A DNA stretch of 64,000 nucleotides from Prunus persica (lineage: Eukaryota > Streptophyta > Magnoliopsida > Rosales > Rosaceae): positions 4,478,935-4,542,934 of the forward strand of contig NC_034016.1 in NCBI RefSeq assembly GCF_000346465.2. The letters are read 5' to 3'. A model generated the notes under the pieces. It was given only the letters and a program-made list of their open reading frames with translations. It ran no database searches and was not told the origin of the DNA. The position numbers and the translations under genes are program-made. Shown one piece after another: positions 55,932 to 64,000 of the stretch; position 1 is the stretch's first letter, and every line of letters begins with the position of its first letter.

Positions 55932-58183
55932 ATGCATTTAACATGTACCATTTGTGTTGATATTGGATTCTGTTCTTACTGGGGCTTTCGAAGTTTTTGT
56001 CAGTTGGAATTTTGTCTTGCGAATTTTTTCACTTTTAGTTCCAGTGCATATGCATTTGCTACGGCTCATGAGCACGAGGAAGTTGAGGCTCAGCATGAGG
56101 CTAACAACTTAACTACGGTATGATTTCTTTTCTGTTTTTGGCAAATTTAAAGTAAGCTTTAAGATCATGAAGTTTGCTTGATTGTGGGCTGCTTTGTGAT
56201 TTTGTTTCATTGTATGTTTATACAGGGAAGGAACAGCACATCCGAGCCTAGTGGAACTTATAGTGGGTATTGTGGTCAAAATAATTTGCAGCTGCAACAG
56301 AAACTAAATGGGGCTTGTGCAGATGGTTCAAGGGACCCCCAGCAGAACTCAAATCAGTATAATCCGAGTTACAATGGGGTTTTTAAGAGAAGCACAAGCA
56401 ATGATTTTCTGAACCATCCAGTTCAACAAAATGGAAATTTTAGTGGGCATAATGGGCAAGAAAATGGGGGGTTACTGCAGACCCCTGAATTGGATTGGAG
56501 ATATTTAGAAAATGGAAGTATACAGAATCCATATGCGTCTCGGCAGAGGGATCCATAGAAATCAGACAGAATCCAGATGGTTTTGGTTCACAAGGCAATT
56601 CAGGGTTTCAGGGAAACCTGAATCAGAATTGTACGCAGAATGTTGCACAATATCAGCAAAATGTAAATGGTTATTACACAAGGAATGATGCAATGCATCA
56701 ACAGAACCCTAGTTATGGACAGTATCAGCAGAACCCTAGTTGTCGACAATATCAACAGAACCCTAGTTATGGACAAAATCAGCAGAATCCTAGGGATGGA
56801 AAATATCAGCAAGGCTCTAGTTGTGGACAATATCAGCTAGGCCCTAGTCAATATCAGCAAAGCCCGCATGTTGTACAATCTCAAACAAATACAGATCCTT
56901 TTCAAAACAGGATAGTGGATTCTCAAGTAGCAAGTGAGTCTAAATCTCAAGGAAAACTGATTGAGGCTTCTGAAAGTAGCCCATACATTGGTACTCTTCA
57001 AAAGTTGGATAATTTTTGCAAGGAGGGCAAAGGTAAGGAGGCTATGGAGATCTTGGGTGTGCTAGAGAAGCAGCACGTTCATGTGGAATTGCATCTGTAT
57101 TTAAAGTTAATGCAGGCATGCGGGGAGGCTAAAGCTCTAGAAGAAGCAAAACTTGTTCATGAAAACATTACAAGATTAGCGTCTCCTTTGGAAGCGTGCA
57201 CGTACAACAGAATTTTAGAGATGTATTCTAAATGTGGTTCTATGGACAACACATTCATGGTTTTCAACAAGATGCCAAAGCCCAATTTGACATCTTGGAA
57301 CACTATGATAACATGGCTTGCTAAAAATGGCCTTGGGGAAGATGCCATTGATATATTTAATGAGTTTAAGAAAGCAGGTCTGAAACCTGATTGCCAAATG
57401 TTTATTGGTGTTTTCCACGCTTGTAGTGTCTTGGAAGATACTACTGAAGGACTGCTGCACTTTGAATCAATGAGCAAAGATTATGGCATTGTCCCAACTA
57501 TGGATCATTATGTCAGTGTAGTAGATATGCTAGGAAGTACGGGTTATCTGGACGAAGCTTTGGAGTTCATTGAAAAGATGCCATTGGAACCTAATGTCGA
57601 TATTTGGAAAACCTTGATGAATCTCTGCAGAGTTCACGGGTACTTGGAGCTAGGGGATCGGTGTGCTGAGCTTATTGAGCAGCTAGATCCCTCCAGCTTA
57701 AATGAGTAATCAAAGGCTGGCCTTGTTCCTGTAAAAGATTCAGACCTTGTAAAGGAGAAAGAGAAGAAAAAATTAGCAGCCCAAAATCTTTTAGAAGTCA
57801 GGAGCCGAGTCCATGAATATTGAGCAGGAGATACATCTCATCCTGAGAATGATAAGATTTATGCTCAACTTAGGGGTTTAAGGGAACAAATGAAGGAGGC
57901 TGGTTACATTCCAGAGACTAGATTCGTGTTACGTGACATAGATCAGGGAGGCAAGGAAGATGCTTTGCTTGCCCATAGTGAGAGACTTGCTGTAGCTTAT
58001 GCCCTCCTCAGCAGCCCAGCTCGTTCATCTATTAGGGTAATCAAGAATCTTCGTGTTTGTGGTGATTGCCATAATGCGTTGAAGATTATTTCAAAAATTG
58101 TAGGCAGGGAACTCATCATGCGAGATGCTAAGAGATTCCACCATTTCAAAGATGGCTTGTGCTCTTGCCGAGATTATTGGTGA
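55932..58183 (+). pseudogene. MEF8-like PPR-DYW protein, broken copy
   Basis: Exon 1 is 55932-56117 and exon 2 is 56226-58183. Gln/Asn-rich repeats (QNPSYGQYQ and variants) are followed by a few PPR motifs (MQACGEAKALEEAKLVHENI, YNRILEMYSKCGSMDNTFMV, TSWNTMITWLAKNGLGEDAI), an E region and the DYW deaminase domain. The latter has HSERLA, CGDCHNALKI and the terminal CSCRDYW. The pattern fits the MEF8/MEF8S group of mitochondrial C-to-U RNA-editing factors. It is broken three times: a frameshift near 56530-56570, TAA at 57707-57709 where Gln is expected, and TGA at 57821-57823 where Arg is expected. All deaminase residues after the stops are still intact, so decay is recent. A protein truncated at 57709 would keep PPR and E but lose DYW. 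Confidence 0.85.
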
Positions 58184-59222
58184 ACAACATGAAACTTGAT
58201 TCATCTCAGGTAATATTTTTCTCTCTTAACTTTATTTTTTATAGAAGCAATATTTTTTTTTAAAATTTTGAGTACTTAAATGCAGCTATGAGAAAAAGAA
58301 ATATTTCTAATGCTATCATGCTTTTGAAAGGGTTTTGTGGTTGTTTGGAGGAAGTGGATTAGGGGGCATTTGAGTATAAATTTTCGGTCTTAATTAATGA
58401 GAGACCAAGAATTTGGAGCATGTAGAGGGCTTATGCAAGAGAGAGAGAGAATCAGATTGCAAGGCCTTTTGCGGACGATGAAGTGAGGAGAGTCAGATGG
58501 GTGTCATAATTTAGTACATTCTAAAGGATATGACAAGTTGTTTCGTGCTTTGTAAGTAGACGCCTTTTTAAGTCTTTGTTTCTTATTTCAGAATAAAGAA
58601 GAAAAATGTAAGCCGCCTTAGTCACATTGAGCTTTTGAGGTCATTGAGCTATATGTTTTCAGTCAAAATTGAGTTTGGTACTTAAAAAGCTAAAATGAGC
58701 CCGGCAAGAAAGCTTTTTTAAAAATCTTTTTCTTGTGTGATTCTTTTTTTCCCCTATCGATAAGCAAGTGCACAAGCAACAACATTACTTTACAGTAAAT
58801 GTTTACTGTCCTATTGAGGTATTATGTTGATCAAAGTTTAGACAGAATATGAATTAGGATACAGTATTAGATAAAGCACTTCCAAATTCACTTCAATATC
58901 TTTGTAATGCTTACTATATGTGCACTGTCGTCTTACTTTCTCATAATTATGTTAACAAAAATAACTAAGATAAGATGGAGTGGGGGTATAAAAAAGCATC
59001 TAAGATAAAGCATTAGAGGAACTTTAAGAGTTATATACTTCTGTTAAGCGATTGTAATACTTGTTTTCCTTCTGCTGGTGAACATTTTTCTGGCTGTTGA
59101 ACCTGAGTTGGTTTATGATGTTTAAGTAGTTAATGGCTCATTGCCTGCAGTATCTTTAGTTGTTTAGTATTAATTTTTTGTCTTGATTAGGTGTTAAATC
59201 ATTAGAAATTGTTTGGTTGTAG

Positions 59223-59627
59223 GCGTTTGAGATGGATAATTATGCCAAAATGAATTGAACGAAGCGAAGACCATATCCTTCAGGACGCATTACGATACCT
59301 CATGCAATCACCTGAGAATCTGCTGCTGGTTTAGCTGGCACTGCTTCGTTGGCAAGCAAGGTGACCCAATGATTTCACACTTCCTTCTGTAAATGTTATA
59401 TGAGAATAAAATTCTGATTTGCATCACCTGAAATATTTGATCAACTGGGAATTTGGGGACTAATGTTGCAACTTTTATGACAAGGTTGTTGCAGGCAAAT
59501 ATTGTTGGCAGCTGGTCTTGCAGCTTCCATTATAATACTTATGCATTCGTATATACTCCATTGAAGCAGATTCACCCGATAAATACATGGGTTGGTGCTG
59601 TTGTTGCTATCCCTCTCCACTGCTAGG
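59223..59627 (+). pseudogene. COX10: COX10 pseudogene, internal exons
   Basis: 59223-59360 reads AFEMDNYAKMN-stop-TKRR, then PSGRITIPHAIT-stop-ESAAGLAGTASLASK, between an AG acceptor and a GT donor. 59495-59627 continues with LLAAGLAAS and, after a 1 bp shift, YAFVYTPLKQIHPINTWVGA, followed by one deleted codon and an inserted base before IPPLLG-like text. These are the central conserved segments of COX10. TGA codons lie at 59256-59258 and 59313-59315. Later exons, including the IPHF-type segment, were not found. Together with 55614-55866, this shows a decayed COX10 gene on the plus strand. Confidence 0.85.
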
Positions 59628-60231
59628 GTAATTTGCTCCCTTATTTTCTTTGGGCTACATGCTTTCTTCAGTGGACTTATTGGAGTAGCTTTATATATTA
59701 CTTTGGCTGTTGACAACTTATGTTTTCAATTAACTCATAATATAGTGTTAGTTGTTGCAACATATTTTTGCAGCCCAGAACTGATCAGTGTTTTCTGAAA
59801 TCCCCATTAAACTTTTTATTTTGGTCTTTGGTGAGATATTTCCCATTAAGCTTAAATAACAAACAAGTCTGATTGTCAGTACTAAAAAAATTCCCACTGC
59901 TTTGCACAATAGATTTATACATTTAACTGCTCATCCCCAATGTCCTGCCCATGCTCTCTCTCTCTCTCTCTCTCAAGATGCAACGGGTATCCAAATCCAG
60001 CAGCCAAAAATCAGTTTCATTCCATGTATTTTTCAAGATCAAAATCCTAACTGGAAGTTTCTTCAATACTTGATTAACAAAGACAGCTTTATTTTTTAAT
60101 ATGATCCAATCAGACGCCTAAAGTATTCCAATTTGACGTTTTGCACCATATTGGCTTTAACAAATTTTCTGTTGGTTTAGCTTCTGAGGTCTTGGTGGCA
60201 ATCTGTTTTTGCGACTTGCATTTTATTGCAG

Positions 60232-60656
60232 CATTCCAGCAGGCATTCCACCACTTGAACAGCAACCAACCCAGCGGCTTTTACAGGAGCCCTTTAGGAT
60301 TTTATTACCCGTCAGTACACCACACCACATGTTACCTCACCTCAACATCATCAGCATCATCTCGAGATGGTAGGAGAACTTGTTGCAATTTCATTTCATT
60401 TGTTTAGGAGATGGTATGAGAGAAAGGGTGTTAATCCTTATAGGAAGATGTGAAGACATAAACGAAGAGAGAAGAAATAGAGTGGTGTCATTGATGTTAG
60501 TGGATGATTCTTAATTGGCAGGGTATGAACACTGTTCTGATCGTGAAAGATGGAGGTATATCAGAGACGAGTATACGCAAACCACCTCCATACTTGCCTC
60601 CACCTAATGACTCACCTACCATTCAAGATTCGGCTGGAGAAGTAGATGGATTTTGA
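60232..60656 (+). other. Possible exons of an unrecognised gene remnant
   Basis: Two stretches have splice-like borders and codon-like texture. At 60232-60369, AG| starts a frame with FQQAFHHLNSNQPSGF and a GT follows. At 60522-60656, CAG| starts GMNTVLIVKDGGISETSIRK and ends with TGA. Their phases do not join cleanly, so this is either two unrelated remnants or a decayed gene. I do not recognise the product. Confidence 0.3.
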
Positions 60657-60659
60657 TGT

Positions 60660-61247
60660 GATAGAACTATAAGTTGTAGATTGAAGACCCTGTGAGATTG
60701 TAGTTTTTCCCTAATAAATTGACGTAGACAAGTGTAGCTTATGATTTTGAATATTATATCAATATATTACTAGATTCTGGTCATGTGATTTGGTTGCCCA
60801 TGAACCATTTTGTTGATTACTTAAGAGTTGTATAAGTTGTGGGAATGGAGTGGATGAGTTTGAAGAAGATGATCGGAGGAACTAGGAGTTATCAAACGTG
60901 GGAAAAAAAATATTTGTTGAAAAAAATAAGTAAATTACAAAGAAGATCCACGGGGATCTGTAAAACAAAAGATTTAAAACTTCCAAGAGATAATTACTGA
61001 ACCAAATACAAATACAATACAACGATGTAAAGAAGAAGAGGTCCCTTGTTTTGTCGAAGTATCTGTCGTAGCGTCGCTTGCTTTGTCTTTTTTGGGTCAA
61101 CCCACTTGATTAGTATCGCCTAGGAATGTTGTGGAATTTGGTTGTATTGCACATTTTTCCTTTTGAGATACTTGAAACTTCAAATTAATCTCTCTATTTG
61201 TTGCTAGATTAAGCCTTGTGCATTGCCTTCTCTTCAATCTCTCACTC
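60660..61247. other. Intergenic interval before the patatin-like remnant
   Basis: AT-rich. No gene or named repeat was recognised. Confidence 0.4.
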
Positions 61248-61969
61248 ATGGAGAGAACACAATCATCCCTTCATTCTCCCACTAACGGAAGTCTCATTAC
61301 TATTCTTAGTATTGATGGAGGTGGAATAAGAGGGATTATCGCAGGAGTTATACTCAAGTTCCTAGAGTTTGAGCTTCAAGTAAAAAGATTAAAACCAGTA
61401 CTCTATATACGTTTAGTGGGATTGTTAATTATGAGCAATATATGGTACCAAACTCTGTTCACCAAACAATGTTTCGTTCATTAAAATATACGAATCCAAT
61501 TTGCATTTCTGTTAGTTGATAACATGTTATAGGAAGTTATAGGATATAATATAGTAGCATGTGTAACACAAAGTTCATATGTTATTGGAGTGTATAATAT
61601 AGATAAATAAATACGTGTATTACAATATGAGTGGATTAGCCACATCATTACGTGGGGTTACACCTAGCTAGCATGTTTATGCATTTCTCACAATTTGGTA
61701 TTTGTGTGTTTCTCATGCTTTTTTAAAAATAAAATAAAAATCTAATAAGACTAATTTTTGATTTAGTTGTTAGCTATATGCAGAAGCTGGATGGTAATCA
61801 TGTAAGACTTGCAGATAATTTTCATATGGTTGCAGGGACGAGCACAGGTGGCCTTGTGGCGGCCATGCATACTACCCCAAACAAAAATAATCATCTCTTG
61901 TATGCTGCTAAAGATATCGTCCCCTTTTATCTAGAACACTGTCCTAAAGTCTTTTCTGTCAACAATTAA
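61248..61969 (+). pseudogene. Truncated patatin-like phospholipase gene
   Basis: Exon 1 (61248-61379) encodes [15 protein letters not shown] and [20 protein letters not shown], with the GGGxRG oxyanion motif. Exon 2 (61784-61969) encodes [20 protein letters not shown] followed by TGG, giving GTSTG, the Ser nucleophile elbow, then [17 protein letters not shown] and a stop. Intact plant patatin-like acyl hydrolases are about 400 aa and need a downstream Asp for the catalytic dyad. This one ends at about 105 aa with no recognisable continuation. It could at most make a short inactive protein, so I call it a 3'-truncated copy. Confidence 0.75.
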
Positions 61970-63752
61970 CTGTACCTGAGTTGGGGAAAGAAGGACAGCG
62001 TTTGAGATAAAAAGAGATGATATCTTCAGCAGCATAAAAGGCACGATTATTTTCATTTGACGTTTCAAGAAAAAGTAGGAGAGATTAATTTGACGTTTCA
62101 AGAATCTCCAAAGGAAAGCTTTGCAAGTTGTGGGATTAACCTTGAGTTGTGGGCTTTAAATAGAGATCTTTCCCTTCTACAAACAGGAAACTTTAGTTTC
62201 CTATTTTATTCAAGGTTGTATTTACTTTCCTTGCGTAATTAGGACTTCTTTCCTATATTGTTAGGATTTCCTGGATTTATAAGGTGAAGAATAAATCTTC
62301 CTACGCAGACACAAGTTTCTATCTTGTAAATAGTACTGCATTCTTCCACCATCAAGAACCAAATTTTGATCGCACCCTCCAAGCAAAGTGACCTTCCCCA
62401 GCTCTTCCTCAATAAAACAACTCAAATTTTCTGATATTTCACACTCGTCATCCTCCACACAACCAATTGGCATAGACCCATCAACAGTCTGTTCAGACCC
62501 GCAATCAATTGGGTCATACACAATAAGAATTTGGCCTTCACCGCCATTTGTCTCTCCAATATACTCTTCTTAAAGCACCTCAACCTTGACCTCCCCTGTT
62601 TCTTCAATATCAGGGTTTGCTGCATCCTATAACCAATCCTCTATAGACTCTATCAAAATCCAAGAACGAATCTGCAAACGTAAAATCTCTGGGATCAACA
62701 GGGTCAAGTGTGTCCTTCAAATTCTTGGGTCTTTGAAGCTTGATGGAGGGTTAGTTCAGGGATGAGCCCTACCATTGAGAACGTAGAGAGTCAAGACTTG
62801 GGTGGAAGAATGAGATAATTAGGTTTGAACGTACATGAATCCCTTTTTTCTGTTTTTTTCTTTCTTATTTTGCGAATTAGAGTAATTAGGTTTGTTTGGG
62901 TAAAAACAGGGAGCATGAGGGAAGGTTTAAACTACCAATTATATGTGCCATTAGATAAATAGGTGCTCACAGAACAATTTTTTATTTTTTATTTTCCAAA
63001 TAAAAAACCTCATTTTTAGGTCCTTAAGTGAGCCGGACTGTAATTTACGATATTTTATGTGTTTGTTCATTCATGGAAATGTGATACCATGGATCAATTC
63101 CGAAATTTACAGATTTGGCATCCATGTAAAGAACCTGGATCATATATGAAGAGATTGCTCATGTGGCATGGATCGGAGAGTTTATAATGAACTGCCCCAC
63201 TGCTCTCCTTGACCAAATAAAGAAAACTATATGCCTTCAAATGATGCAGCACTTCGAACAAGCTATACAGGTCTTGAATTGCACATCAACCTCAAATTTT
63301 GGTCTCCTCATATCAAAACTCCCTCACATTTGCTTTCTGCCCTACAACAAACAACAACAAAATAAACTTTACATCACAATTGAACTGTTCGGTCCTCACA
63401 TCTGCATTTTTCTTTCTTTTTTTTGGTTCTTCGTATCCATGTTCTTGCTCACACATCCTACACGCAAGCTGATGCAAAACTTATCCTAAGACATACAGGA
63501 CATTTAAAAATAAAAAAATAAAAAAATTTCCATACCTCCATTGATAAAGCAAACAATTCAAGAATACCACAAGACTAATACACGTCCAGAATACTTCATT
63601 TTCCTAAATGATCTTTACATAATCAGAAAAGACTTCTAACTTGAATAAATGTATGAGAAAAACCAATCCTGATAGAAAAGAACAGACTCATATCCTTCTT
63701 TTTCGTAACTTTTGTGTTCGACTCTTGAAAATCAAAGAAGACCCAACTATTC
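61970..63752. other. Gene-poor right end
   Basis: Apart from the minus-strand remnant at 62250-62760, no feature is supported. TTTGACGTTTCAAGAA occurs twice (about 62057 and 62090), a local duplication. The frame at 63163-63489 has no protein-like pattern. Confidence 0.35.
62250..62760 (-). pseudogene. Unidentified acidic protein remnant
   Basis: On the minus strand, coding-like text runs from about 62760 (KLQRPKNLKDTLDPVDPRDF, then TFADSFLDFD) through a frame change near 62640 into DAANPDIEETGEVKVEVL. A stop at 62570-62572 follows, then VYDPIDCGSEQTVDGSMPIG and CVEDDECEISENLSCFIEEE. Composition is acidic and non-repetitive. I do not recognise a family. The frame breaks argue for a pseudogene, perhaps part of a transposon-borne gene. 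Confidence 0.4.
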
Positions 63753-63910
63753 CTAGGAATTGAGACTCCCAGCAAGATCAAGCTTCCTTGCTACTGTAGC
63801 AATGTTGCTTTCTATTGTTTCTTTAGAAGACTCTCTTCAGGGTATCTCATTAATCAGTCCATCAATATATTTCCAGTATCATTGTTTAATGGATTTCTTC
63901 AACCAAGTTC
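63753..63910 (-). pseudogene. Last-exon-like remnant of an unknown gene
   Basis: On the minus strand, after a possible AG acceptor, one frame reads TWLKKSIKQ-stop-YWKYIDGLINEIP-stop-RESSKETIESNIATVARKLD and ends LAGSLNS-stop. The text looks coding apart from two internal TGA codons. The gene, if any, would extend beyond the right edge of the window. No family recognised. Confidence 0.35.
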
Positions 63911-64000
63911 CTGGTGTGCAGGAACAAACTAGCTTACTCATTACTTCTCCCATTTACAATTTTGATTAACAACATATGTTAAAGACTTCCAATCAAATTT

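Noticed and set aside
57707..57823. Stops in the PPR gene as C-to-U editing-linked oddities
   Set aside because: Editing of this type acts on organelle transcripts and converts C to U. It cannot remove genomic TAA or TGA codons in a nuclear gene.
59441..59716. 91-codon minus-strand frame
   Set aside because: Antisense to the COX10 pseudogene exon at 59495-59627, which explains the sequence.
63163..63489. 108-codon frame near the right edge
   Set aside because: No protein-like patterning, no homology recognised, and AT-rich low-complexity at its C-terminal part.

Overview
The window is nuclear DNA of a flowering plant, most likely a eudicot and, from the general feel of its genes and repeats, a woody rosid such as a Rosaceae. 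The call rests on spliced genes with GT-AG introns, chloroplast- and mitochondrion-targeted proteins, a plant class of poly(A)-binding protein, a DYW-type PPR sequence and typical plant transposons with intact target-site duplications. The family-level placement is an inference. No prokaryotic, viral or CRISPR features were seen.

Layout. 1-1280 is a long inverted repeat made of two facing copies of an unknown gene fragment. 4456-4989 (-) encodes a small mitochondrial-type protein and 7504-7872 (+) a small single-membrane-segment protein. 8320-15856 (-) is the nine-exon chloroplast DEAD-box helicase RH39. 17339-19507 (-) is the three-exon hypoxanthine phosphoribosyltransferase, with a GC-AG intron. 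19.5-26.3 kb is gene-free and holds several foldback or MULE-type elements. 26350-33876 is a complete 7.5 kb non-coding LTR retrotransposon (LARD). Its interior has a nested 675 bp DNA element carrying five tandem hairpins, and a 56 bp tandem array with a 168 bp higher-order period.

34620-36416 (+) is an intronless DUF2828-family gene whose metal-binding motif is altered. 36829-42210 is an almost complete MULE with 121 bp terminal inverted repeats and a 9 bp target duplication. It carries a frameshifted five-exon transposase gene and a convergent GRF-zinc-finger gene, and it sits inside an older element. 43429-47273 (+) is a seven-exon poly(A)-binding protein gene with an A-rich leader. 48221-51384 is a hAT-type element split by a 2.6 kb solo LTR, and 54793-55358 is an uninterrupted relative. 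Between them, 52181-54369 (-) is a four-exon MRNIP-like gene with a SINE-like insertion in its last intron.

55614-59627 (+) is a decayed COX10 (heme O synthase) gene whose exons flank a decayed MEF8-like PPR-DYW gene on the same strand. This is an apparent gene-within-an-intron arrangement, with both partners now broken. The last 3 kb holds a truncated patatin-like gene and two unidentified coding remnants.

The functional genes are ordinary housekeeping or organelle-related loci and do not form a pathway cluster. The unusual content is structural: nested transposons, hairpin arrays, a retrotransposon-borne satellite-like array and the nested pseudogene pair. Exon boundaries were placed by eye from splice sites and frame continuity.
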